Shown here: in pieces, positions 25,606 to 33,071 of the stretch | How the letters are laid out: every line of letters starts with the position of its first letter | Numbering within the stretch: position 1 is the first letter of the stretch | Assembly (NCBI RefSeq): GCF_026340465.1 | Contig: NZ_JAPEPC010000001.1 | Span: forward strand, 1,801,501 to 1,865,500 | Direction: 5' to 3' | Source of the DNA: Streptomyces sp. NBC_01306 | GTDB lineage: Bacteria > Actinomycetota > Actinomycetes > Streptomycetales > Streptomycetaceae | Length of the DNA stretch: 64,000 nt | Made by a program: the position numbers and the translations under genes | Notes under the pieces: model-generated | Told to the model about the DNA's origin: nothing | The model's input: only the letters and a program-made list of their open reading frames with translations | Databases searched by the model: none

Positions 25606-26706
25606 TCAGGCTCCGTCCGCGATCGCCGACTCCACCTCGGCGACCCGCTCCTGCTCCTCCTGCGCGAACCGCTCCCGGTCGAGCTGCTCGGCTATCTCCT
25701 CGTCCTGCGACATCAGCAGGTCCAGGTTCGAGTTGCCCATCTCGAAGACGCCCATGTCGACGTACGCCTTCTGCAGCCGCTTGCCCCAGAGGCCGATGTC
25801 CTTGACGCACGGGACGATCCGGCTGAACAGCAACTGCCGGAAGAGCGTGAGGAATTCGGACTGCTCCGAGAGCTCCTCGGCCTCCTTCTTCGCGATGCCG
25901 AAGTTCTCCAGGACCTCCACGCCGCGCAGCCGGTCGCGCATCAGGTAGCAGCCCTCGATGACGAACTCCTCGCGCTCCCGCAGTTCGGCGTCGGTCAGCT
26001 GCTTGTAGTAGTCGCGGAGCGCCATCCGCCCGAAGGCCACGTGGCGGGCCTCGTCCTGCATCACGTACGCCAGGATCTGCTTGGGCAGCGGCTTGTCGGT
26101 GGTGTCGCGGATCATGCCGAAGGCGGCGAGCGCCAGACCTTCGATGAGGACCTGCATCCCCAGGTACGGCATGTCCCAGCGGGAGTCGCGCAGGGTGTCG
26201 CCGAGCAGTGCCTGGAGATTGTCGTTGATCGGGTAGAGCATCCCGATCTTCTCGTGCAGGAAGCGGCCGTATATCTCGGCGTGCCTGGCCTCGTCCATGG
26301 TCTGGGTGGCCGAGTAGAACTTGGCGTCCATGTCGGGTGCGGACTCCACGATCCGGGCCGCGCACACCATCGCGCCCTGCTCACCGTGGAGGAACTGGCT
26401 GAACTGCCAGGACGTGTAGTGCTTGCGCAGCTCGCCCCGGTCGCGTTCGGTCATCTTCGCCCAGTGGGGCGTTCCGTACAGGGTCATCGCCTCGTCGGGC
26501 GTACCGAGCGGGTCGTACGGGTCCACTTCGAGCGACCAGTCGATACGCTTCGCGCCGTCCCACTGCTTGTCCTTGCCCTTCTGGTACAGGGCGAGGAGCC
26601 GGTCGCGCCCTTCGTCGTACTCCCAGCTGAAACGGGCCGAACCCGACGCGGGTATCTGCCAGTTGGGCTCGGCCGGTCCCTTGGTATAGAGCTCATGCGT
26701 CGACAT
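25606..26706 (-). CDS. Ferritin-like diiron protein (R2/oxygenase type)
   Basis: 366 residues from ATG 26706. Two-iron ligand motifs of a four-helix bundle are present: FLHGEQGAM (Glu), TMDEARHAEIYGRFL (EARH, about 140-154), then a Glu in LIEGLALAAFG and QDEARHVAFGR (second EARH). The N-terminal 80 residues (YTKGPAEPNW, ARFSWEYDEGRDRLLALY) and the acidic tail are outside the bundle. The fold suggests an oxygen-activating enzyme, such as an oxidase, N-oxygenase or desaturase, but the substrate is unknown. It is divergent from a second diiron gene with 127 bp between them, suggesting joint control. Confidence 0.82.
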   Translation of the reverse strand: MSTHELYTKGPAEPNWQIPASGSARFSWEYDEGRDRLLALYQKGKDKQWDGAKRIDWSLEVDPYDPLGTPDEAMTLYGTPHWAKMTERDRGELRKHYTSWQFSQFLHGEQGAMVCAARIVESAPDMDAKFYSATQTMDEARHAEIYGRFLHEKIGMLYPINDNLQALLGDTLRDSRWDMPYLGMQVLIEGLALAAFGMIRDTTDKPLPKQILAYVMQDEARHVAFGRMALRDYYKQLTDAELREREEFVIEGCYLMRDRLRGVEVLENFGIAKKEAEELSEQSEFLTLFRQLLFSRIVPCVKDIGLWGKRLQKAYVDMGVFEMGNSNLDLLMSQDEEIAEQLDRERFAQEEQERVAEVESAIADGA

Positions 26707-26761
26707 ACCTGGCAGGCTCACACGTTGGTAGACGCCGGGTCAACAAGTCGCGCGCAAGGGA

Positions 26762-26793
26762 TTGACCATCTTACTGACAAGCAGTCTTATAAG
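26762..26793. promoter_or_regulatory. Divergent promoter region of the diiron gene pair
   Basis: TTGACC (26762-26767) and an AT-rich TCTTATAAG stretch (26785-26793) make a plus-strand promoter candidate. Between them ACTG-ACAAG-CAGT (26773-26785) is a perfect short inverted repeat that could be a repressor site. No regulator gene is adjacent. Confidence 0.4.
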
Positions 26794-26833
26794 AGGTGAC
26801 CACCGGTAACCCCAAGCGCGAGGTACCTCAGAG

Positions 26834-27766
26834 ATGACGACAGCGACCGAACGCGAAGTGCTCCGTGACGCCCTCGGCCTGCTCAGGGACCGCGAACAAG
26901 TGGCCGAGCGCCTCCTCGAATCGTCCGCCAAGCACTCCTTCGACCCGGACAAGGAACTGGACTGGGTGGCCCCCGTCGAGGACGGCAAGTGGTTCTGGCC
27001 GCCCGAGCTCGTATCGCTCTACGACACCCCGCTCTGGCGGAAGATGTCCGAGGACCAGCGGATGGAGCTCGCCCGGCACGAAGCGGCCTCGCTCGCCTCG
27101 CTCGGCATCTGGTTCGAGATCATCCTGATGCAGCTGCTCGTCCGGCACATCTACGACAAGTCGGTGACAAGCAATCACGTGCGGTACGCGCTCACCGAGA
27201 TAGCCGACGAGTGCCGGCACTCGATGATGTTCGCAAGGATGATCCAGAAGGGCGGGGCGCCGTCGTACCCGGTCCCGCGGATGTACCACAACCTGGCGCG
27301 GGTACTGAAGACCGTGTCGACCACCCCCGGTTCCTTCGCGGCGACCCTGCTGGGCGAGGAGATCCTCGACTATATGCAGCGGCTGACCTTCCCCGACGAG
27401 CGCGTACAGACCCTGGTCCGCGGGGTGACCCGGATCCATGTGGTCGAGGAGGCGCGCCATGTCCGTTACGCACGGGAGGAGTTGCGCCGCCAGATGGTCA
27501 CCGCGCCGCGCTGGGAACAGCACTTCACGAGGCTCAGCTGCGGCGAGGCGGCGCGGGTCTTCTCCACCTGCTTCATCAACCCCCAGGTGTACACGAACAC
27601 CGGCCTGGACCGCCGCGAGGCCGTGGCCCAGGTCAAGGCGAGCGGCCACCGCGCGGAGGTCATGCAGAGCGGCGCCAAGCGGCTGACGGACTTCCTGGAC
27701 GACATCGGCGTACTGCGGGGCGCGGGGCGCAGGCTGTGGGTCAGCTCGGGGCTGCTGGCGAAGTAG
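26834..27766 (+). CDS. AurF-like diiron N-oxygenase family protein
   Basis: 310 residues. Helical bundle with diiron ligand motifs EIADECRHSMMFARMI (about 120-135), a Glu in LLGEEILDYMQR and VVEEARHVRYAREEL (about 205-219), the pattern of the AurF p-aminobenzoate N-oxygenase family. Such enzymes oxidise amines with O2 and an external electron donor. No reductase or ferredoxin gene adjoins it. The ATG at 26834 lies after a GAGGTACCTCAGAG leader whose GAGG could be the ribosome site. It is divergent from the other diiron gene; the two proteins are not close copies. Confidence 0.8.
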   Translation: MTTATEREVLRDALGLLRDREQVAERLLESSAKHSFDPDKELDWVAPVEDGKWFWPPELVSLYDTPLWRKMSEDQRMELARHEAASLASLGIWFEIILMQLLVRHIYDKSVTSNHVRYALTEIADECRHSMMFARMIQKGGAPSYPVPRMYHNLARVLKTVSTTPGSFAATLLGEEILDYMQRLTFPDERVQTLVRGVTRIHVVEEARHVRYAREELRRQMVTAPRWEQHFTRLSCGEAARVFSTCFINPQVYTNTGLDRREAVAQVKASGHRAEVMQSGAKRLTDFLDDIGVLRGAGRRLWVSSGLLAK

Positions 27767-28161
27767 GGCGGCCGGGGCCGGGCCGGGCACGCGAGGGCGT
27801 CATCGGGAGGCGCGGTGAGCGGCGTGGGATTCCCGCTCGCAAGAGATCGATTTTCGGTCAGTTCCGTCCCCGGACCCAGGCTTTCACCTCACACACCCTT
27901 CACAACTTTCTCACAGCTAATCCGTAGTGTGCGCACGGGAGTTACCCGTTCACAGAGGTCCATCTACTCGCTGATGCGATCGAGTCAACGCCGTAGTCAT
28001 CGCTTGCAGCAGTCCGTTGACCTGTGCCTATAGCGCGTTCCGCGCCTCGGCGGGGATGTTGACGCACCCCGCCGGTGGCGTTGACCGAACTGGCATTCCG
28101 GGGGGGGGCCGCACACAGCGCCTGAGGAGGCCCGCTTCTTCCAAGCGCGGTCCCTCCTGCC
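27767..28161. other. Intergenic region before the polymorphic toxin locus
   Basis: About 395 bp without a gene. TAGTGT near 27924-27929 is a -10-like box on the plus strand. A run of nine G at 28100-28108 is a notable homopolymer. Composition is lower in GC around 27840-27960 than in flanking genes, and this is where the accessory segment appears to begin. Confidence 0.4.
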
Positions 28162-28193
28162 TCCCTTCGGTGTGCCCATCACCTCCGAAGGGA
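28162..28193 (+). promoter_or_regulatory. Hairpin that would mask the toxin ribosome site
   Basis: TCCCTTCGG (28162-28170) pairs perfectly with CCGAAGGGA (28185-28193) across a 14-nt loop. The 3' arm contains the GAAGGGA Shine-Dalgarno sequence placed 7 nt before the TTG start at 28201. Confidence 0.55.
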
Positions 28194-28200
28194 TACTCCG

Positions 28201-28725
28201 TTGCGCCCAGGACCGTGGTTCCGTATGCCCGGATTTCGAAGATCCGGAATCCTGACCCCGGTGGTCACGTCCGTGGCCGCCCTCGCCGTTCTCGGCGGAC
28301 TGACCGTGCGCCCGGACCTGCTGGATCTCGGACGGAGTGCCGAGTCGGCGAGTGACTCGTACAACTGGTACGAGGACACGGCTGCCGAACAGCTCCGTCA
28401 GGACCAGTGCTTGATGGGCGATGTGCCGCGTCTGGGCGGCCCGTCGATGGCCAAGACCGCACAGGGTGGCCTCAACCAGACCCCGGACCAGCTGCGGGTA
28501 CTGGCCGACCGGCAGTACTGGCAGAAGACTCCGCTCGCCACCGCGTACACGGCGGACCGCGAGGCGGCGGGCAAGGAACTGGACACCCTTGGCGCCCGGC
28601 CGGGCGCGTGGCAGAAGCCGCTCTCGGGCCTGGAGAGCCCGGCCGGTTTCACCGACGCCGACTTCCAGTGGCTCCGGGATCACCCGGGAGCGGGACGGAC
28701 GACTTCTACTCCCAGACGGGTCTGA
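28201..28725 (+). CDS. Toxin fragment A: signal/anchor and N-terminal region
   Basis: 174 codons, the last 14 or so out of frame. It starts at TTG 28201 with GAAGGGA upstream; ATG 28225 is an alternative. The hydrophobic segment LTPVVTSVAALAVLGG (about 18-33) after basic residues is a signal sequence or membrane anchor. The mature part has WYEDTAAEQLRQDQCLMGDV and LRVLADRQYWQKTP, features I associate with the N-terminal region of large secreted streptomycete toxins. True coding ends near DFQWLRDHPG and continues in another frame. Confidence 0.65.
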   Translation: MRPGPWFRMPGFRRSGILTPVVTSVAALAVLGGLTVRPDLLDLGRSAESASDSYNWYEDTAAEQLRQDQCLMGDVPRLGGPSMAKTAQGGLNQTPDQLRVLADRQYWQKTPLATAYTADREAAGKELDTLGARPGAWQKPLSGLESPAGFTDADFQWLRDHPGAGRTTSTPRRV

Positions 28726-28813
28726 GCCCCTGGATCGCCGACCACTTCTGGAAGAACGAGAGCGACTTCTACCAGGACTCCACCCCCAGGCTGATGCGAA
28801 GACGCTGAAGGCA

Positions 28814-30157
28814 GTGAACGCCGTCGGCGCTCCGCTCTACGGCAAGGACCCCGACCCCACCGGCCTGTCGAAAGACGACTGGGACCGTGCGGTTGCCGAA
28901 CACGATGCTTTCGAATGGCTGCAGGGAGAGCCGGCCGGGAGCGCGGGCGCGGACGACGCTCGCATCTTCCTTGCGTCCGGCGGCTTCCCCCACACGGCTC
29001 CGCAACCGGGAAGCGCGGAGTACCGGATCGCCGTCGAGGATCTGAAGTCCCGGTTCGCCGGCTGTGCGTGGCGTGACCCGGTCGATCCGGACAAGGTGCT
29101 CGGAGGCATATCGGCCACTGCTGCCGCGGAGTGGCAGCAGGAGATCGCCTCCCAGCAGGTGCAGCGCAACCAGGTCCTGGACGCGAACGCCACGGCCACG
29201 AAGGCCCTCGCCACCGGGGCCAAGGCGCTGGGCGAGCTGCTGGGCCAGTCCTGGATCGCTGACCATCTCGCCCGCTGGCAGGACTACTGGTCGCCGGGCG
29301 GTGCCGGATGGATCGGCGACGCCCCGGGGGTGATCGAGGTGCACGCGGCGAAGGGCAAATGCCTGGACGTGCAGAGTGCCGCGAAGACCGACGGCACCCC
29401 GGTCCAGGTGTACACATGCAACGGTTCCGCGGCGCAGGCGTGGCGGGTGTACGGCGACGATGTGGGTCTTCACCTGCAGAACGTGAACTCCAACAAGTGC
29501 CTCGACGTGAACGGGAACGCCGCGGTCAACGGCACGCAGATCCAGATCTGGGGGTGCCACGAAAACCCGGCGCAGACCTGGGAGTACAACCTCCACGCCA
29601 CTACGAGCCTGAAGAACGTCGGTACCGGCAAGTGCCTCGACCTGCACACGTTCGCCGACGGCCTCAACTCGCAGCTGTACACGTGCAACAACACCGCTGC
29701 GCAGCAGTTCGACATCAAGCCGTCCGGGCACACCGGTCAGGTTCCGCCGAAGGCACAGTTCGACCAGGCCACCAAGGGCGTCACCGACGCCCAGGCGGCC
29801 GCGAAGAAGCAGCTCGCCGCCCTCAAGGTGCAGGCCGCAGCGGCGAAGACGGCCGCCACGACCTCGGACACGGCCGAGACCGCCGCGTACGCCGTCGCGG
29901 ACAAGAACGGCGCGCCACGGGGCCGTGGCCTGCTGGTCGGAGAGCAGAAGGCGCAGGTCACCCAGGGGGCATCTGCCGCTCTTGCGGCGATGGTGAAGGC
30001 GGGCGAGACCGCCGAGGCCGCCACCCGCGTATCCGGTGGGGACAGCGAAGGACGCGCGCGCAGCGGCCGACCGCGCCGACGCTGCCGCCACCGAAGCCGA
30101 ACAGGCCGCGAAGGATGCCGCCAAGTACGCCAAGGAAGCCCAGGACGCCGCCGATAG
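28814..30157 (+). CDS. Toxin fragment B: ricin-B lectin and helical region
   Basis: 447 codons from an internal GTG; homologous coding begins slightly earlier, near 28787. A complete beta-trefoil ricin-type lectin is seen at about residues 173-308, with three Cys-containing repeats: GKCLDVQS to AQAWRV, NKCLDVNG to AQTWEY and GKCLDLHT to AQQFDI. This should bind sugar on target cells or the producer wall. After it comes an Ala/Lys-rich coiled segment (AAAKKQLAALKVQAAAAKTA). The last 40 or so codons after VSGGD are out of frame; coding continues in fragment C. Confidence 0.7.
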   Translation: MNAVGAPLYGKDPDPTGLSKDDWDRAVAEHDAFEWLQGEPAGSAGADDARIFLASGGFPHTAPQPGSAEYRIAVEDLKSRFAGCAWRDPVDPDKVLGGISATAAAEWQQEIASQQVQRNQVLDANATATKALATGAKALGELLGQSWIADHLARWQDYWSPGGAGWIGDAPGVIEVHAAKGKCLDVQSAAKTDGTPVQVYTCNGSAAQAWRVYGDDVGLHLQNVNSNKCLDVNGNAAVNGTQIQIWGCHENPAQTWEYNLHATTSLKNVGTGKCLDLHTFADGLNSQLYTCNNTAAQQFDIKPSGHTGQVPPKAQFDQATKGVTDAQAAAKKQLAALKVQAAAAKTAATTSDTAETAAYAVADKNGAPRGRGLLVGEQKAQVTQGASAALAAMVKAGETAEAATRVSGGDSEGRARSGRPRRRCRHRSRTGREGCRQVRQGSPGRRR

Positions 30158-31562
30158 GTCGGAGGCCCAGGGCAAGAACGACCAGATTACGAACGGGGCC
30201 ACCACCGGCATCGGCAATGTGTTCTACGTCGTCGATCACATCGAGACAATCGGCGACCCGGAGGTTCTGAAGAAGGACAACTGCAACCCGATCGTTCACA
30301 CCGGCGACTGCACGATCACCGCAAAGATCCACTTCAACGCGATCATCGACCTCTACCTGTGCACTGCCGAGGACATGCCCGCAACCGAGTCCGGGTGCCC
30401 GGCCCCGGACACAGCGTTCCTGGGATCCCAGCCACTCAAGGACCAGACCTATGAGGTCAAGCACACCCTCTCGATGGCTGAGTTCAATGCGGGAATCGAC
30501 CCGGTAAAGATCCTTCTCGGCGACTTCATCGAATGCGCCCAGAGAATCACGCCCGGCGGCGAGAGCGGAAGCTTCACAGGTTGCGCATGGGCCGCAACCT
30601 GGTTCGTCGGCGGTAAGGCGCTCGCTGCGGCTGCCGAAGCAGTTCGTGCTCTCGATGCCTCCCTCAGGACCGGCATCGGAATCGGAGACGCCTGGAAAGG
30701 CCTCAAGGCTGTTGGCCTCTCCGAAGACGCGATCGCCGGCATCGCGAAGACAGAAGGCAGGGAGCTGGCCACAGGGTGCAAGGTCAACAGCTTCCCCGCC
30801 GGCACGCGGGTTCTGCTGGCTGACGGAACGTCCAGGGCGATCGACACGATCTCCGATGGCGACCAACTGCTGGCAACCGATCCGAACACAGGCGCCACCC
30901 GGAGCGCACAGGTCACCGCGACCTTCTCTCATCATGCCGACCAGTTCGTGGACATCACGACGGCGGACGGCGGACGAGTCCGCACCACACCGGGACACCG
31001 GCTGTACGTGCCGGGCAGTGGATGGGTACTGGCATCCGACCTGCATCCCCGTGACCGTCTTCGTTCCCCCGCCGCAGGCCCTGCGGACTCTGTGGTGCGT
31101 GTACGGACCGTGCATGTACCGCAGGCGGTCTGGGACTTGACCGTTGCTGACCTCCACACGTTTTACGTCCTCGCCGGATCCACGCCGGTTCTCGTCCACA
31201 ACTGTGACGGACAGTTGAGCGAGGAGCTGTACGCGGAAATCGAACACACTCATGGGCAGGATGTCGCTGATGGAGTGGACTGGATGGCAGACCGAATGCA
31301 CGACGGTAGCGCAACCGCTCTCGATCACGAGATCCCCGGGATCGGCCACAACCTGACCGCCCTCGGTGACTATCTCGCTGATTGGCGCGGTCGCCTCAAT
31401 TACAACGACGTGAAGCAAGGATCCCGGGTCGCGTACGATCAAGCACGAGGCACGCTCGTAGTCGAGAACTCCTACATGATCCACGCGTATCAGTACGACT
31501 ACGCGAAGTTCAAAAAGCTTGTGGATGAAGGCAGGTACGTCCTGCAGAAAACTGAGGGATAA
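30036..31562 (+). CDS. Toxin fragment C: helical linker, HINT domain and C-terminal toxin domain
   Basis: 508 codons. Ala-rich helices (ARAAADRADAAATEAEQAA) come first, then a conserved pretoxin region with paired Cys (DNCNPIVHTGDC). The HINT domain (about 248-389) runs from CKVNSFPAGTRV through TTPGHRLYVPG to VWDLTVADLHTFYVLAG and VLVHNC, which fit intein-like release of the toxin. The last 120 residues begin DGQLSEELYAEIEHTHGQ and contain DHEIPGIGHNL, RGRLNYNDVKQ and VLQKTEG; I recognise no known toxin family. The immunity gene starts 4 bp after the stop. Confidence 0.75.
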   Translation: MGTAKDARAAADRADAAATEAEQAAKDAAKYAKEAQDAADRSEAQGKNDQITNGATTGIGNVFYVVDHIETIGDPEVLKKDNCNPIVHTGDCTITAKIHFNAIIDLYLCTAEDMPATESGCPAPDTAFLGSQPLKDQTYEVKHTLSMAEFNAGIDPVKILLGDFIECAQRITPGGESGSFTGCAWAATWFVGGKALAAAAEAVRALDASLRTGIGIGDAWKGLKAVGLSEDAIAGIAKTEGRELATGCKVNSFPAGTRVLLADGTSRAIDTISDGDQLLATDPNTGATRSAQVTATFSHHADQFVDITTADGGRVRTTPGHRLYVPGSGWVLASDLHPRDRLRSPAAGPADSVVRVRTVHVPQAVWDLTVADLHTFYVLAGSTPVLVHNCDGQLSEELYAEIEHTHGQDVADGVDWMADRMHDGSATALDHEIPGIGHNLTALGDYLADWRGRLNYNDVKQGSRVAYDQARGTLVVENSYMIHAYQYDYAKFKKLVDEGRYVLQKTEG

Positions 31563-31566
31563 AGTC

Positions 31567-31938
31567 GTGAGGAGAGAAATCCCGACTGTGGCCCGCAGGG
31601 GTGATGGCTTCGCAGTCAGATTCACCAAGTGGCAGCGAGACCTCCTCGCAGGTTCAATCGAGCCCGTGACGAACCTTAGGACAGAGGAAGCTGTTCTGAT
31701 TCGAACCGGTTTCACCAAGAATCAGATCACCCAAATAGAATCAAGCCTCGACGGCCTGGAAGAACACACGTACTCGGTCAAGGAATTGCACGTCATCTAT
31801 TCCGTGCTCGTCTCGGTATGCAGCATGTTCGGACCGGAGGAAGCATTCCATACCAGGACCGGATTCTTCCGAGAGAACGCCCTGGGCCTCGCAGAGGGCC
31901 TGGTCAAGGCAGTCGGAGACGCCAGAACAGATTCGTGA
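31567..31938 (+). CDS. Probable immunity protein for the HINT toxin
   Basis: 123 residues from GTG 31567, with GAGGG at 7 nt; GTG 31588 is an alternative. No signal peptide; the predicted structure is mostly helical (TEEAVLIRTGFTKNQITQIE, VKELHVIYSVLVSVCSMFG). I do not recognise a family. Position directly behind the toxin domain (4-bp gap), small size and local low-GC composition fit an immunity gene that protects the producer and its kin. It appears intact although the toxin gene is frameshifted, which is common because kin protection can still be selected. Confidence 0.65.
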   Translation: MRREIPTVARRGDGFAVRFTKWQRDLLAGSIEPVTNLRTEEAVLIRTGFTKNQITQIESSLDGLEEHTYSVKELHVIYSVLVSVCSMFGPEEAFHTRTGFFRENALGLAEGLVKAVGDARTDS

Positions 31939-31984
31939 CACGGCAGTGAGCGACATCAACGCCACGTAGGACCGTAGGCGCCGC

Positions 31985-32018
31985 GTCACTCCTCCGGAAT
32001 TTCTGCCGGGGGAGTGAC
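31985..32018. terminator. Terminator after the immunity gene
   Basis: 13-bp arms GTCACTCCTCCGG and CCGGGGGAGTGAC (one T-G wobble) around AATTTCTG. It starts 46 nt after the immunity stop and can also serve the minus-strand NmrA remnant. Confidence 0.7.
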
Positions 32019-32034
32019 CAGGCTCCACCATGGT

Positions 32035-32154
32035 GATGCGCTCCTCGACGCGGCCCTTGTTCTCGAAGTGCTCGACTCGGCTTGCGCGTTCCGCACCGCC
32101 CTGCTTGCCGGTCGCACCGAGAACAACGCACACATCGTCGCTGTTCACAGACAT
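32035..32154 (-). pseudogene. Internally deleted NmrA-like NAD(P)-binding protein remnant
   Basis: From ATG 32154, which has a good ribosome site (GGAGGGAG), the frame reads the Rossmann start of an NmrA/HSCARG protein (VCVVLGATGKQGGA). It then jumps directly to the mid-protein phrase VEHFENKGRVEERI. In complete relatives about 90 residues lie between these motifs, so the gene has lost its middle and everything after it. Similarity ends near 32035. Confidence 0.55.
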
Positions 32155-32261
32155 CTGTTGCTCCCTCCGAAGTAATACGAGGAGCGCGGCCAGCGTACTG
32201 GAGACCTCCAGCGGGATCTCGACACCGAGCCGGCCGTGGACGAAGAGCGCGGGCACCGCCA

Positions 32262-32437
32262 AACCTATCCGAGGCCACCGCGGGCGCGAAGAGGGACGCT
32301 GCGGTCAAGGCCGCCGACGCGGCGAAGGCGCAACCGATGCAAGGACCGCGGCCAACGCGGCGGATATCACGTTCTGCAGAAAAGAGGGCAGAGTAGTGGA
32401 CATACCCGAACGGAACTGGGACGCACTGAATGGGTGA
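32262..32437 (+). pseudogene. C-terminal remnant of a second polymorphic toxin
   Basis: One frame gives NLSEATAGAKRDAAVKAADA, the Ala-rich helix type seen in the intact toxin. After a frame change it continues as ARTAANAADITFCRKEG and ends VDIPERNWDALNG. The stop overlaps the ATG of the next gene by a few bases, the usual toxin-immunity arrangement. Only about 55 codons remain, so it looks like a displaced toxin-tail cassette. Confidence 0.45.
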
Positions 32438-32819
32438 GATGACACCGGAGTCCACCGGTTCCGAAATCTTCCGATCCGACAGGTACTTCAGGGTCTGGCA
32501 GTACGCTGTCGGTCATCGCAGGCTACTCCTCCGTAGTAGCCAGGACAGGTCGCCGGACACCCGGATCGAAATCTACTTCGCCAACGTCGATCTCATGCTT
32601 CTCCGTCCCAGCTACGACAGTTTGGTCATCCGTCGCGCCGACGACGAGGAATGCAGGAAGACCGGCCTCGACTACGGGGTGGAAGTCAAGCCTGGGCGTC
32701 TGTTCTTGCTGGGTGGCGACCTGAGAAGCTTCGTCGTTTCGGCCCCTCCACAGTGGCATGAGGATGAGGGCACGATGGACGACCCATCATGGTTTGGCCC
32801 CATGCGGGGAACGCACTGA
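32430..32819 (+). CDS. Immunity-like protein of the orphan toxin tail
   Basis: 129 residues starting at ATG 32430, overlapping the stop of the toxin remnant. Beta-rich sequence (FRVWQYAVGHRRLLLRSS, TRIEIYFANVDLMLLRPS, LFLLGGDLRSFVVSA) with no signal peptide and no family that I can name. It is followed by a strong terminator. Size, position and mixed composition fit an immunity protein kept after loss of its toxin. An unrelated small protein remains possible. Confidence 0.65.
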   Translation: MGEMTPESTGSEIFRSDRYFRVWQYAVGHRRLLLRSSQDRSPDTRIEIYFANVDLMLLRPSYDSLVIRRADDEECRKTGLDYGVEVKPGRLFLLGGDLRSFVVSAPPQWHEDEGTMDDPSWFGPMRGTH

Positions 32820-32823
32820 AAAC

Positions 32824-32863
32824 AGCATCGGGAGGCCGCTTCACCAAGGGGTCTCCCGATGCT
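32824..32863 (+). terminator. Terminator after the orphan immunity gene
   Basis: Perfect 11-bp arms AGCATCGGGAG and CTCCCGATGCT with an 18-nt loop, beginning 5 nt after the stop. Confidence 0.75.
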
Positions 32864-33071
32864 CTCTGCCCGCTCACCACGCCGGTCATCAGTAACCGAA
32901 GCCCAGCACGAACCTCCGCGGCCCACACTGGTGGACACCCGATACTCGTTCGCGGGAACCGACTTACGGCAGCCGCACAGGGCCCCAGACATCCCATTCC
33001 CGAACCGGCCCGCCCGAGCCGTTCGGCGAACACTTGACCCTCACGTGGCGTCATGCCGCATTGTCGGTGCC

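Larger units (their letters stand above)
28201..31562 (+). pseudogene. Secreted ricin-lectin/HINT polymorphic toxin, broken by three frameshifts
   Basis: Joined across three frame changes, the locus encodes about 1,110 residues. It has an N-terminal signal/anchor helix (about 17-40), a conserved exoprotein region, a three-repeat ricin-B lectin, Ala-rich helices, a HINT autoprocessing domain (NSFPAGTRVLLADG, TTPGHRLYVPG, ending VLVHNC) and a 120-residue C-terminal toxin domain. Frame changes are: near 28683, where a missing C in CACCC would restore SGTDDFYSQTG; near 28784, where one C is missing from a run of six; and near 30033, where one base is extra (ATCCGG). The homopolymer setting suggests replication slippage or sequencing error. 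If the sequence is right, the toxin is not made full length. Confidence 0.8.

Noticed and set aside
28683..28790. Programmed -1 frameshifting in the toxin gene
   Set aside because: Neither site has a slippery heptamer followed by a stable structure, and a third change is in the other direction; base loss in homopolymers explains them better.
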